In this document: piece after piece, positions 1 to 10,010 of the stretch
Layout: every line of letters begins with the position of its first letter
Numbering within the stretch: position 1 is the stretch's first letter
DNA from: Chara braunii
Lineage: Eukaryota > Streptophyta > Charophyceae > Charales > Characeae
Direction of reading: 5' to 3'
DNA length: 41,063 nucleotides
NCBI GenBank assembly: GCA_003427395.1
Contig: BFEA01000034.1
Span: forward strand, 1,522,425 to 1,563,487
Program-made: the position numbers and the translations under genes
The notes under the pieces: generated by a model
Database searches by the model: none
What the model was told of the DNA's origin: nothing
Seen by the model: only the letters and a program-made list of their open reading frames with translations

Positions 1-700
1 CCCAACCCTGCCTTGAAGCTTCTTGGTGTGGCTCTCCCCAGTTGGGGACTCCCTGCTGCAGCGCCCACCAAGGTGATGAAGATGGCTACCACCATAGCCA
101 GGTAAGTACCCTTGGCGCTCCTCCCCCTTCCTTCCTTCTTCCTCCCTCTCTCCTTCCTCCCCAACAGCGCTGCTCCAACCAGCGCTCCACCAGTGTGTCG
201 CCAAACTTGCACACCGAAAAGAGGTCGGGCTCTTTGCCCGGCTGGGAGATATAGCGGCCTGCTTGCCTCTTTGGGCGGTGACTTCCAGGCCGCTCGGCCT
301 TCCAAGCAACCGGTACCTCCTCCGTTCCGGAGGGAAACATCATTGCAGACTCTGATATTGCCCGTACAGGCCCTAGACCCAGACTGGTTGGACTGGTATC
401 CACCTAGACCTAACCTACAACTACTGGGCCTCTAAAAATGCCACTTTTGTCTTCTTCTGCTCGGCCTCCAGTACCCGCGCATCTACCCCTTCAGAGTGCG
501 GTACCGGCCTACCCGCTACTTGAGTGTTTTTCCTGCTGCAATCCCTCAATGTCACGGCCACAGGTAAGTACCGGCCCTGAGGGCCCAATGAACGAGCAAG
601 TGCCCTTGCGGGCCACACACACACTCGGCACTCAGACAGGCACGGCCACACACACACTCAAGCCAACCAGCACTCCGACAGACATGCAGTCCAGCAAGCG
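1..700. other. No recognised gene; two consensus-like splice donors
   Basis: No protein family is recognised in any frame of this stretch. Two strong 5' splice-site-like words (CAG/GTAAGTA) occur on the plus strand at 102-107 and 564-569. The first follows a possible short exon after a CCCCAG acceptor-like word near 41. They may belong to a host gene entering from the left, but the flanking open frames are short and unrecognised. A CA-rich stretch lies at 617-715. Confidence 0.3.
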
Positions 701-879
701 TGCACACACAGACTTAGTAGCAAGTGGGAAACTTAGCAGGGCATTCAGTCTATGGGCAAAACTCAGAAATCAGCTGTGTGTTTCAGTCCATGTTTGGACG
801 GGTCATCACAGCATCCTCGAACAAGCTCATAAACTGTACTGAAGAGCATGCTACCACACCTTGCAGACCACTAGGTAAT

Positions 880-1757
880 CTGACCCGGATTAGAGTGAGA
901 GAGGCTTGTAACAATGAAGGAGAATGGTCGTGCGTGGTTTGGGCAGATGGCGCTCCTATCAGACAGCTGAGACTGGACCCCAAAATGTGGTCTTGGACAG
1001 GCTCAAGGAATTTCTCACAGGAAGCATGGCTCACTGACTATAAATCAGCTGGAGGGTACGAGCTTCAGAGACCAACTAGATCTCCTATCATGGTGGCAAC
1101 GGGTCGATGGAATCAGGTATCCACAACAGAAGATGTGATCATTAACCGGGATATTACACGATGTTGGGAACAGCTAAAAAAAATGCCCATGCAGAGAGCA
1201 GCAGCGTTACTGTGGCTGCTCTCATTGTTGGCTACCCCTTCTGCAGTTTGGCTAGTAGAAAGGGGTATGAAAGTTTCACTGGAATGTAAAAGGTGTCAAT
1301 GGCCATTTGAATCAACAGTACACCTGTGGGTTTCCTGCCCTCTTTAAGAAGAATTTGGTCATGGTGGCTCATCCACTGGGCCCGCATCAGTGGTCCAGCC
1401 TTCCCCTGGGATGACAGCTGGATCCTGTTCGGCGGAGTCCCAGAGGGCATTGCTCTAGACAAAGGCTGGGGTTATGTTGCTCAGTCCATCAGAGCATGCC
1501 TGTTTTTGGTTATCTGGGAAGTAAGAAACAAGAGTGTGTTCGGAGGGAGGTTTCTGTCTGATCAGTCAATCAAGGCAGCAGTGAAACTACACATCAGAAG
1601 AAGCATCAGGGCCGACTGGAGACATAAGGTATCACCAACAGCACAGAAAGCCGTTGGCATGGTCTGGTTCACAGAAACTTGGACAATCCTGGGGAAGTTG
1701 GCCAGGATTCAGGATGGTAAGCTGGTATTGGACGAGTGGTTGGTTAGCGTAGACTAA
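880..1757 (+). pseudogene. LINE ORF2 C-terminal fragment (zf-RVT-like), frameshifted
   Basis: Two overlapping frames carry the fragment. The first runs to a stop at 1345-1347 and contains LKKMPMQRAAALLW, then a cysteine/histidine motif (CKRC...HLWVSC). The second continues from about 1355 to 1757 with a WSWW...WDDSWILF block. They match, in the same order, the LKKIPSQRHASLMW, CARC...HLWLNC, WVWW and WSDDWVLY blocks of the LINE at 37616-38938, which fixes identity and shows one stop plus a frameshift near 1350. The motif resembles the zinc-binding region downstream of reverse transcriptase in plant non-LTR elements. It is dead as a coding sequence. Confidence 0.75.
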
Positions 1758-2090
1758 ATACCTGGGCTCCCAGTATGTCTCCGTAGTAGGAGGGTAGTAG
1801 AAAGGGTATTTGGGTTTGGAGGGAGTGCCACGGAGATTTAAGGAGCTAAGGCTCCCCTGCCCCGTGCTAGGGGTAGGTCGCTATCTGGGACTGGTATTTA
1901 TGGGTGCTGTCTGATGATAAGGGGCTGGTCCCCTCGGGGTGCAGTCCCACCCCGTAAGCGAAACTGGGTAATGCTCCCAGCCCTCCGGGTAGACTGTGAG
2001 GACCCCAGCCTCGTTTCAATTTCATATTGCTAATATAAGACTTGGGCACTGGGCCCGTGTTATTTGAAAAAACAAAACAAAAAAAAAAAA
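880..2090 (+). mobile_element. 5'-truncated LINE, 3' end with poly-A tail
   Basis: The element consists of the C-terminal part of a LINE ORF2 (about 880-1757), an untranslated 3' region (1758-2066) and an A-rich tail ending at 2090. The protein part is colinear with the C-terminus of the full-length LINE at 31057-39395, so both belong to related families. The left boundary cannot be placed exactly and I see no clear target-site duplication. The sequence after the tail repeats part of the small element that begins near 2108. Truncation at the 5' end is the usual outcome of target-primed reverse transcription. Confidence 0.75.
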
Positions 2091-2107
2091 CGTAGGCAGA
2101 GAGGGAG

Positions 2108-2195
2108 AAAGGGATATATCATCAAACAGAGCTGCCCGGTAAACCGTAGGCAGAGAGGGAGACGAGGACAACAAACGAGGGGCTGTGACAGACTG
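2108..2195 (+). repeat. Small MITE-like repeat, copy 1
   Basis: Shares ATATATC-TCAAACAGAGCTGCC, a GGCAGAGAGGGAGA block and GCTGTGACAGACT with copies at 2813 and 3068. The centre folds as CTGCC-CGGT-AA-ACCG-TA-GGCAG. Its right side passes directly into the decayed hammerhead at 2191. A piece of the same sequence (GTAGGCAGAGAGGGAGA) also follows the LINE poly-A tail at 2092. Confidence 0.55.
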
Positions 2196-2249
2196 TTTTG
2201 TCGGAGTTTCACTGATTCACTGACTTGTCAGGAGGAACCCTCAACAGTC
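2191..2249 (-). ncRNA. Degenerate hammerhead ribozyme
   Basis: Read on the minus strand, the outer arms GACTG and CAGTC (stem III) are kept, and a GAGG-GTT-CCTC stem I lies between them and the core. The core is damaged: CTGATGA has become CTGACAA, the GAAA strand reads AAAA, and stem II is lengthened by a tandem TCAGTGAA. It is recognisable by comparison with 39447-39499 but is predicted not to cleave. Confidence 0.5.
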
Positions 2250-2812
2250 TGCAGAATCCCCTAACTGATTACACTGTATGCGACAATCCACCTTAACCCC
2301 GGTTGTGGTTAAGCATCAACGACTGCCCGACAACTGATACCTTGAGGTGGGCACCAACCACTGCCCTCAAGGTGCCTGTGACAAAAATCAAAGCAGACTA
2401 TCACTCACCCCACATCAGATGGAAAACTTTACAGACTCCAGGTTCACACCCCATCAGAAACCAGTAAAACACCCACGAAACAAAGAAAGGTCTGTCACAG
2501 CCAGAAAATACACTCCGGACCCCCCCTGGCACTAGAGGCACAGCAGCAGGAGGAACTCCACAAAGAAAAAGAGTGCCAACTAAGAAAGTCAACCTTGTTA
2601 TTGGCATAGACTCACCAAGCCTTCCCATGAAGACGAGATCCTTATTATTTTGAAGATTATAACTTAGAAGCGGGTCTAAGCTGTATACCTGAACCAGATC
2701 CTAAAAATAAAAGTCCTTGTAAACATTCACGAGTTACAAGATGCGCGGCCCTGACCACTGCCGCTCGACCTGAAGGGAGAAAACCGTGGCAGGGTGCTAG
2801 CGAAGTCGTGGT

Positions 2813-2910
2813 ATATATCGTCAAACAGAGCTGCCCGGTAAACAATAGGCAGAGAGGGAGACAAGGACGACAAACGAGCAGCTGTGACAGACTATATTAT
2901 TGACGATATA
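2813..2910 (+). mobile_element. MITE-like element with 11-bp terminal inverted repeats
   Basis: The left end TATATCGTCAA (from about 2814) and the right end TTGACGATATA (to about 2910) are perfect inverted repeats. The interior contains the same CTGCC...GGCAG hairpin and GCTGTGACAGACT block as copy 1. At under 100 bp and with no coding capacity it fits a miniature inverted-repeat element flanked by TA-rich sequence. Class assignment is uncertain. Confidence 0.5.
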
Positions 2911-3067
2911 CATAGTCACACTGTGAATTGGAGTGCAACGGCGGAAAAAGACAAAACAAAAAAAGGAAAGAAGGAAGGAAAGCTCCGCCTGTTCATCACC
3001 TCTTATGTACAAGGAGAGCCACGTGGATGACAGGTTGATCGCTGGCTGCCCCAATCCCCGAGTGTAT

Positions 3068-3124
3068 ATATATATCGTCAAACAGAGCTGCCCGGTAAAC
3101 CCTAGGCAGAGAGGGAGAAGAGGA
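3068..3124 (+). repeat. Small MITE-like repeat, partial copy 3
   Basis: Carries TATATATCGTCAAACAGAGC, the CTGCC...GGCAG hairpin and GAGAGGGAGA, then diverges. The right inverted repeat is absent. Confidence 0.5.
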
Positions 3125-3505
3125 CATACATACATGTATAGCACGACATTCCCGGCTGGATTACTTGTCCGGGCGTGCGATCTTATCTGGGTTTTCAAAT
3201 TTTTAACGAAACACAAGGATTCCACCCCCCCACAAATACAAATTAACACCCAGTCCGACACCCAAATGCAACCAGTCCCCAATCCCGAATCCCCGCCCCC
3301 GAACCTCGGCCCCCATCCATCACTCAGTGTATGAAAATCCCTTATAATTGGGACAACCGCAAACGCAAAGCACCCTCATCATGAGGGAGTCTCCACCATA
3401 GAGTGTTGGGGTTGTTACATAGAGTGGATAAGGTAACAAAGAAAAAAGAAAAGAAAAAAAGAGAGAGAAAGGGAAGGCACCGTTTCTCAGATTCTCGGAT
3501 TCTAC

Positions 3506-3592
3506 CTTGACCGTGTCAAACGGATGACCTACGAGAACGGTGGCCACGCCAGCGGCAATCCCGGCCACATAATCTTTCGTCGCTTCCGCCAT
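3506..3592 (-). CDS. First coding exon of a mitochondrial carrier (basic amino-acid carrier BAC1-like)
   Basis: A 29-codon exon on the minus strand starts at an ATG at 3592 and ends AAG/GTAGAA at 3506, a plausible phase-0 splice donor. It encodes KDYVAGIAAGVATVLVGHPF followed by DTVK. This is the start of transmembrane helix 1 and the PxDxxK signature (HPFDTVK) of the mitochondrial carrier family, which moves metabolites across the inner membrane. Wording around KDYVAG and VGHPFDTVK is closest, from memory, to plant arginine/ornithine carriers of the BAC1 type; an acylcarnitine-like carrier is the alternative. An upstream in-frame ATG at 3616 would add eight residues. No second exon is seen to the left, so it lies beyond a long intron or outside the window. 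It is the only convincing host exon here. Confidence 0.72.
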
Positions 3593-3619
3593 TGGGAGTC
3601 CGTTGTGAGAGCGCAACTG

Positions 3620-3700
3620 TGGGAGAGGGAAAGAGGGCGAGGGGATGGGGGGGAGGAGGGGGAGGAGGGGGAAAGGCGGAAGAGGATCTGATTTCCACCA
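3620..3700. other. Purine-rich stretch upstream of the carrier exon
   Basis: A G/A-rich run (GGAGG repeats) lies immediately upstream of the minus-strand carrier exon, in the position of its 5' leader or promoter. No TATA-like or other named element is evident. Confidence 0.25.
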
Positions 3701-3980
3701 GCGTCAGAGATCGCATAGGCTCATTTCATTTGACCTCGAGGGAGCACTCCGGCAACGGCTGTCTGTATCGTAATTACAACTGCGGCCACGTTTGCCGCCA
3801 GAATACAAAAAGCTGAGCTCGATCCATGTAGACCATTGCTCGTCTGTCGTTTCCACTCGACAAGGACGCTTGCTTACACCCGAACACCATCATCACACCC
3901 TCCTCCTCCCCCTGCTCCTCCTTTGCCAACATATTATCCTGCAAGAGCACAGCAAAACAACACAGAGACGTACATACACA

Positions 3981-4015
3981 GAGATGAGTCGGTGAGAGTC
4001 CAACAAAACAGTCTG
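3981..4015 (+). ncRNA. Remnant of hammerhead ribozyme 3' half
   Basis: GATGAGTCGG, a seven-base loop TGAGAGT and a CCAAC...AAAACAGTC tail match the CUGAUGA / stem II / GAAA / stem III order of the intact copies. The GAAA strand is mutated to AAAA, stem II has a mismatch and no upstream GACTGTC arm exists. It is a dead fragment. Confidence 0.45.
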
Positions 4016-4351
4016 TCGAAGTCACGCTTCCTTTTTGTAGAGTGCTGTTTAGCGAATGCAGAACACACACACACACGAAAAAAAAAGGCAGCGAAGCAAA
4101 CGAAGAAACAGAAGGCACTTGAATAATCAAAAGCATAGGAACGCAGGGATTCAGAACCCTTTCAATACCTGCCTAAAGAGAAAGTCGAGACTCTTTTCAT
4201 ATCCATCAGGAAGAATCATACAAAACCCTGAACCCTAAATGTCGGTGCAGGCGGCACATCCGATAAGATAGCTGCAGGAAGCAACTGACGCGAACGCTGC
4301 CCGCCAAGCACTCCATATTGGATTGCTCCTCGTCAGTTTGGCAGCTTCGCC

Positions 4352-4746
4352 AAGGTATCTTGATACTTACCTTCGTACCTTGGTATCTTGGTACTTTGGT
4401 ACCAATGTATCTTGGTACCTTGGTACCAATGTATCTTGGTACTTACCTTGGCACCTTGGTACCAAGGTATCAAAAAGGTACTTACCTTGGTACCTTGGTA
4501 CTAATGTATCTTGGTACTTACCTTGGTACCTTGGTACCTTGGTACTAATGTATCTTGGTACTTACCTTGGTACCTTGGTACCAATGTATCTTGGTACTTA
4601 CCTTGGTACCAATGTATCTTGGCACTTACCTTGGTACCTTGGTACTTACCTTGGTACCAATGTATCTTGGCACTTACCTTGGTACCTTGGTACCAATGTA
4701 TCTTGGTACTTACGGTACCATGGTATCCTGGTCGTTGGTACCAATT
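4352..4746. repeat. GGTACC-rich minisatellite
   Basis: About 390 bp of short units built from CTTGGTAC, CTTACCTTGG and CAATGTATCTTGG. Many units contain the palindrome GGTACC, so both strands read similarly and long frames arise by chance. The composite unit is about 50 bp with variation in the number of CCTTGGTA sub-repeats. Confidence 0.9.
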
Positions 4747-5052
4747 TAACAAGCACTCCCCAGGTAGGGGGTCTTTTGGCAGCCGCCTTCATGTTGCAAT
4801 CTCACCACGCAGTGAGATGGAATCGAACCTACGACAGCAGACCAAAACACAAACAGAAAACACTGGGGGTTAAGCCGAGGGGGCATAGACTAACTGCTCC
4901 TGCCATTCGCTCTCCCCCTCTGTCTTGCCCTTGAGGGTAATTAAAAGCAGTATGACACATTGTCTCCACCCCCAAGCGCGGTGCATCTCATATCGTGCGA
5001 ACCTGCTGGTGCAAACCTGCTCTATGAGCCTCGCTGCACCGCTCACGAACAT

Positions 5053-5227
5053 CGAAAAAAAAAAAGGCAAATGCGTCTTCTTCACGAAGAAGGTGGCAAT
5101 ATACATCGACCACCGTTCGTAGGTGGCGAGTCCATAACTCCCGCACTCGGCATTTTTCACGTTTCATGGCGAATACATCGACCACGGTGAAAAAAAAGGC
5201 AAATGCGTCTTCCTCACAAAGAAGGTG
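5053..5227. repeat. Partial tandem duplication with CTTCTTCACGAAGAAG hairpin
   Basis: An A-rich run plus GGCAAATGCGTCTTC and CACRAAGAAGGTG occurs at about 5055-5090 and again at about 5190-5227. In the first copy CTTCTT and AAGAAG form a tight hairpin. A second shared word, ATACATCGACCACSG, occurs at about 5101 and 5171. Confidence 0.6.
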
Positions 5228-5519
5228 AGGCAGAAGGTGAGGCGCTATAAGTTCATAGTTGCCGGTTCTGAGCGAGTGAGTATTGGTAACACGATCAAGT
5301 GCATATCTACAGCAGATGCACTTGAGGCGCAGAGGCCCGGCCATTGAATGGAATGAGAGGTAGGGAAAAGGGAAGGTAATTGGCTGACGAGAGAGGAAAA
5401 CTAGCAGGTTGGAGGGAGCAGCAGGAGCTTGAAGTTTCCTGAAGGGAGGTGAGAGAGAGAGCGAGAGAGAGAGATTCGTTGATGAATCCACTGATTCATT
5501 TCATTGGAGAATGAATTGG

Positions 5520-5621
5520 TGGATTCAATCGATTGATTAATCGATCGCTCTAACCGATTGATCGATTGATTGATTAGCCAGTTGATTGATTGCTTGATTG
5601 ATCGATTGATTGATTAGTCGG

Positions 5622-5655
<34 letters not shown>

Positions 5656-5660
5656 AATTG

Positions 5661-5698
<38 letters not shown>

Positions 5699-5735
5699 CG
5701 ATTGATCGATTGATTAACTGATTGAATGATTGACG
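5520..5735. repeat. (TTGA)n microsatellite
   Basis: Interrupted GATT/TTGA tetranucleotide repeat of about 215 bp, with occasional ATCG variants. It gives serine/isoleucine/asparagine-rich pseudo-frames on the minus strand that should not be called genes. Confidence 0.95.
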
Positions 5736-5759
5736 ACGAAGCAGATGTGAGGAGGACTG

Positions 5760-7850
5760 CGAGGGCATGTGCGGGATCAAGGAGAGGTGAAGAGTGAAGA
5801 CGAGAAGCAGGAGTTAATGGAGGGGCTTATTCTCAAGGGGATGCGGAGAGGAGTAGACGGAGGACGAAAGTATATATCGGGGGAAGAATGCACATTCTTT
5901 CATTTCATGTTTTTCTATCTATACGCTACCAAATGATATTTTCTAATTATGTATTACTTATTTTATCCATGTTTATAATATAACAAAATGATGTCGTCAC
6001 CTTCACATGACGGGAAGGAGATGGAGGAGGCTCGCGACTTTAGGTAGGGGAGAAGAGGAGGAGAAGGAAGAGAAGGGCGTTTGTTCGAGCCACAGGATCC
6101 GAGCTTGAGGCTGTCGAGATGGTCTTTTTCTCCCATTGGCAGGCATGTTGGGATCGGAGTTGGAGGCTAATCTGGATTGCCTGCTTTTCGGTAGACACAA
6201 TTCATGGACGCAATTTCCTTGGCGACACGGCAGGCATGCCGGGACCGGAGCATCCACGTCAGACACGAACAAGAAAATAACACGTGGGCGGGGGAGAGGA
6301 AGCACATCGACGTCGCGCCACCTGGCATGTCCAGATCGGAGTTGGACATTACGCACGGGATAAGGAGGGCGTGACAGAGAAGAGGGAGGAGGAGAATGAC
6401 GTGGTGGCCGAGGAGGAGGAGGAGCGGTCCACGTGGCTCCTGAGGAAATGCACGGAATAAGGGGAGAAGGCAGAGAAGCAGGAGGGAGAGGAGAAGACGG
6501 GGGGAGGGGGTCATCAGGTGGAAGCAAGAAGGCGAGCTTCGCTACGTCATGCCATCTGGCAGGCCCGTCGGGATCGGAGTCAGAAGCTGATGTGAAGCTG
6601 TCCAAGTTCGAGACTGGTTGGCGACGGAGCGGACACGTCGTCGGGAACGAAGACGGGCTTCATCCGCCTTCCACGTTGCCGGGACGTCGGGATAGCGGAC
6701 GTTTTGCCTTCGTTTCTTTTTAAATCCATACAATTCGTATCATCGTCGTCGTCCATCGATAGAATCTATATGAAGGTATTCCTTAAGATTCGTGGGTACA
6801 AGGAGTCGTCCTTAGAAAGATTCGTGGGTACAAGGAGGAGGAGGTGGAGAGGCAGAAGGGTGAACGAGGCTGCGTCATGCCACGTGGCCCGTTCGTCCCG
6901 GATCGGCGTCGGAATCGGGAGGAGGGAGGCCATACTCGCACGCGTACTTTTCGCGAGAGAATCTGGCCGCAACTGCGGTTACATCCGTCCTAGAAATCTT
7001 ATTGTGAGTATGTCCTGAGAGTCGACGACAATGGAGGAAGTGGAGGAAGACGTAAGCATCGGAGTAGGAGAGAAGACAGAGAACATATGAGGGCAGGGGG
7101 CTCCGCCGTACCTGCCCCGTAGCTGGGAAGGCTTGATCGTCATTGCAGGCCGACCCGACTGGAAACGAAGACCACGGAACAACGAGGAGGAGGAGAACGA
7201 CGACGACAGAGCGAAAGATGTGAACATAGACGGCGGATGGAAGACGGGCGTGAAGCGCAGGGAACACAGGGTAGACGGGAAGCAGGAGGCCCCTCACCTT
7301 AATCTGCCATGGAAGATCGCGATCGACGACGAATGGAATGACGCTGGAGGGCAGGCCAGTTGCAACCTTCCGAGCCGGAGATGGTCCCAGGTGGTCCCGG
7401 TGAACAGCACGAGCAAGCCGTTGATCGGCCGGCCGCGTTGAGGGGCACTCAGGGCATACTCACACGAGGACCAAAAGAACCAAAATCCCAAAATTTGAGT
7501 CATTTTTCGGGTCACACTGGAGAGGCTCGCTACCCAAATGCCTAAAACGGTGACCCTTTGAGTGGCGGGGGAACTACCGGTTCGCGAATTAGCGCTAGCG
7601 CCGGTGCTGCGCACTCGGCGGGCCTGACCGGCGGTATAGGCTCCATCGAGGAACCCTAGACCGCGGCTCCGTGGTGCTTCGCGTTGACGAAGACCTGTGG
7701 TTCTGCCATAGCTGATGTATTAGCGGTCAGATACCCGGCAGGAGTTCCCTCCCCCATCTTCTTTCCTTATCTGTTTATCTAACCTTGATCTATCCCATCT
7801 TATCGATTGTCCTATTGCTTGCCCCTAATCTATCTTGAGTAGCACTGTGG
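5760..7850. other. Gene-poor GC-rich stretch with dispersed short repeats
   Basis: No protein family is recognised. Between 6134 and 6920 a degenerate unit (TGGCANGC...GGATCGGAGTTGGA) recurs at about 6134, 6225, 6315, 6550 and 6880, each centred on GGATCGG or a close variant. A duplicated AAGATTCGTGGGTACAAGGA lies at about 6784 and 6817. From about 7440 to 7850 the sequence may be the 5' leader of the LINE ORF1 that follows, but it does not match the leader of the LINE at 31057. Confidence 0.4.
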
Positions 7851-7854
7851 CTGA

Positions 7855-8877
7855 ATGGAGGTTGACCCACCTCCTCCTCCTCCCCCTCCGCCTGGGGAAG
7901 GAGATGCAAAAGGTCAAGTTCCGAATGATTACCGGCTAGAGGAAGAGTGTACGGAGATGGTTCATGCATGCTATGAGGAAGGTATCCTTCCAACTGAGAT
8001 TGATGGAGGTATTATGGAGGTCGAGGGAAGGGAGGTGAAGTTTACTCTTAACAATTCGGTGGATGAAGTGAAGGTGAAGTGGCTTAAAACAAGAACAGTT
8101 ACTGTTATCTTCAGGGAGGGAGCTAGGTTCTTACTGAAAAAGGTGAAGGAAGATGCTATTCGAGCGTACGAAGATGGTTGGATTCGTGGTGACACATTTA
8201 GAGCTGAATTCACGCGGGGCCGGATTAAGGTGGAAAGCCCGAACGTGGTTTCATATGTTCCCAGAGCTCAAAGGATCACAGACTGGATGTTGAACAAGAA
8301 GATGGATCACATCGATCTGGGCGACACCACCTATCGGATAGACTTCAAACCCTGGATGACCAGGGGAGAAGTACGAGATTGGTGGAGAACTATTGACGAG
8401 AATGTTTTCTGGGTAGTGGTTGTGAGCATTCCCTTGGAAGAAAAAGTATTTTTGTATAACCACGTGGAGAGAGTTGTTGGAAAAATTCTCAAGGTTTATA
8501 CTCCGGAGGCGGACGAGTCAGATCCTAAGCTGGTCAACTTGCGCTTTGACATCGATCCAGACAAGAGGGGGAATATGAAGGACAAGTTGTTGATACAGAC
8601 TCACCAAGGTGACACACTGGAGATACGATTGGCAGATATGGATACAGATTGGTGTAAGCGTTGCTGTACCTTTTTTCACACAGAGTCATCATGCAGACGT
8701 CTTGGTCGAAGGACCCAAGGAGGAGGTCTATCGGCCAACAACAACAATCCCCAGGCCTCGACCACCTCGGGAACAGGAACTGCTCGTTCGGCGTATCAAG
8801 GACCTCTCCGACATCCAGGAGCAACAACTCAGCAAACCCCAGGGGTAGCTAGGAACAAGGACACCGCCAGCAGTTAG
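7855..8877 (+). CDS. LINE ORF1 protein (nucleic-acid binding, zinc-knuckle-like), element truncated
   Basis: The 340-residue frame begins with a polyproline run (MEVDPPPPPPPPP) and is colinear with the ORF1 at 31741. Shared landmarks are GILP near residue 42, RAYEDGW near 102, a hydrophobic block around DFKPWM near 164 and a C-terminal CX2CX4HX4C motif (CKRCCTFFHTESSC). The central region resembles the DUF4283-type domain of plant LINE ORF1 proteins, which coat element RNA. The frame stops at TAG (8875-8877), but the same reading frame stays open for about 40 more codons, to the point where the next element begins at 9002. The stop is probably a mutation and the insertion removed the rest. 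No ORF2 follows. Confidence 0.75.
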   Translation: MEVDPPPPPPPPPGEGDAKGQVPNDYRLEEECTEMVHACYEEGILPTEIDGGIMEVEGREVKFTLNNSVDEVKVKWLKTRTVTVIFREGARFLLKKVKEDAIRAYEDGWIRGDTFRAEFTRGRIKVESPNVVSYVPRAQRITDWMLNKKMDHIDLGDTTYRIDFKPWMTRGEVRDWWRTIDENVFWVVVVSIPLEEKVFLYNHVERVVGKILKVYTPEADESDPKLVNLRFDIDPDKRGNMKDKLLIQTHQGDTLEIRLADMDTDWCKRCCTFFHTESSCRRLGRRTQGGGLSANNNNPQASTTSGTGTARSAYQGPLRHPGATTQQTPGVARNKDTASS

Positions 8878-9007
8878 GGTGCCGCAGTACTTAGGTCGAA
8901 TCCGATCTTCAATCCGCTACCCGTTCCAGGAGCCAATGCGGGTGTTCAGCAGGGAGTTGCAGGTTTGGTGAATCCGGCCACGAATCCGGCCTGGGCAGCG
9001 TTGTCGG

Positions 9008-9035
9008 GGCAAATACCCTGACAAGGGTATTTGCC
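9008..9035. repeat. Perfect 12-bp hairpin at element terminus
   Basis: GGCAAATACCCT, a GACA loop and AGGGTATTTGCC form a perfect stem at the left terminus of copy A. The related sequence at 12071-12100 has lost several pairs. Confidence 0.75.
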
Positions 9036-9429
9036 GGGGTTTTTCAACGTCGGACGTCGTCCGACTTCTGCGTTGAATTGAAGGACTTGATGAGACCAAC
9101 GTTTGCCAAAAGTTTATTCAGACACTGACCTATGACTGACAGACTAAAAGTTTTCGAATGTTAGTTCGAACGTGTGTGGTGTCTAGGAGTAATGGATGTG
9201 AATGGTAATGCTTCGCTTTTGTCAAAGCCGCCGAAAAATGCGGACATGGGAACGGTAAGCTAGACCTATTCTACCTAGAGTAATGTCGCGCGGTTGTTAG
9301 GGCCTGAATGGGCTAAAAAGGGGGATGCGCCGGGTATAGGGCCGCGGCGCAGAAGGAATGGGGAGTTTTTTTTGTCTGGGCCGCGGAGGTTGACATCGAG
9401 CCACGGGGCTGATAGGACGATGCCACGCG

Positions 9430-9590
9430 GCCTGCCAACGGGGTAAGGCCTGCCAGCAAGGTCTGCAAGGCCACAAGCAGGCGGGCAGGGCCTGCGAGGC
9501 CACGGGCAGGCAGGGCCTGCAAGGCCGCAGGCAGGCATGGCCCACCGGGCCACAGGCAGGCACGGCCTGCAAGGCCACGATATGGGGGAT
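9430..9590. repeat. GC-rich tandem repeats (GGCCTGCAAGGCCACAGGCAG)
   Basis: About five imperfect units of 25-35 bp built from GGCCTGCAAGGCC and ACAGGCAGGCA. A corresponding inverted block lies at about 30270-30390. Confidence 0.7.
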
Positions 9591-9644
9591 AGGACAGGGC
9601 GAAGCTCTTCATATACAAGAGTTGCTCTTATCACTATCGTGATA

Positions 9645-9733
9645 GGAGCTAGCCTAGTAGGTTACAACGCCCGACTACTACCCAGCGGACACCGGGATCA
9701 AATCCGAGAGACTGCAATTATCGGGCTAGCTCC
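9645..9733 (+). ncRNA. tRNA-like hairpin with box A and box B (SINE-type Pol III promoter)
   Basis: TAGCCTAGTAGG at 9650-9661 matches the box A consensus TRGCNNAGYNGG, and GGATCAAATCC at 9695-9705 matches box B, at tRNA-like spacing. The ends GGAGCTAGCC (9645-9654) and GGCTAGCTCC (9724-9733) form a perfect 10-bp stem. The distance from box B to the 3' arm is too long for a canonical tRNA. It is more likely a tRNA-derived promoter or structural module than a functional tRNA. A homologous module is at 30123-30212 on the other strand. Confidence 0.5.
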
Positions 9734-9802
9734 TTTTGGAGCAGCCTGTCCGTAAGGCAGACGAGCGCGGCCGATTTCGGCCGCATGATCATCAGTACAC
9801 TA

Positions 9803-9836
9803 AACAGTCGTCCGTTTTAAACGGCGACTGTTTTTT
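9803..9836. terminator. Strong hairpin followed by T-runs
   Basis: AACAGTCG, one unpaired T, CCGTTT, then AAACGG and CGACTGTT form a near-perfect stem, followed by TTTTTTACAG repeated. The minus-oriented copy has CGCCCGTTTAAACGGGCG at 29627-29644, a different but still self-complementary sequence. It could act as a Pol III-type stop or an RNA structural element. The terminator label is tentative. Confidence 0.35.
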
Positions 9837-10010
9837 ACAGTTTTTTACAGGAGGTGAGTTCGTTTTGTTTCTCTGTTTTTTCGTTTTAGATTTTCTCTTA
9901 GATTTTGTTTTTTCCTCTTTTAGGTTTTGTTTAGATTTTGTTTTTCTTTTTCTTAAAATTTTGATGTAGAGCACCCGTTCGTTTTTGACGAACGGGTCGT
10001 GACTCCGACA

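Noticed and set aside
4819-4829. Perfect box B word (GGTTCGATTCC) on the minus strand as a tRNA gene
   Set aside because: No matching box A, T-stem pairing is poor and no acceptor stem can be drawn.
4323-4934. Long open frame of 203 codons rich in LGT/WYLGT
   Set aside because: It lies in the GGTACC minisatellite. Repeat units lacking stops give frames on both strands, with no domain.
5574-5780. Frame rich in NQSI on the minus strand
   Set aside because: Direct product of the TTGA microsatellite.
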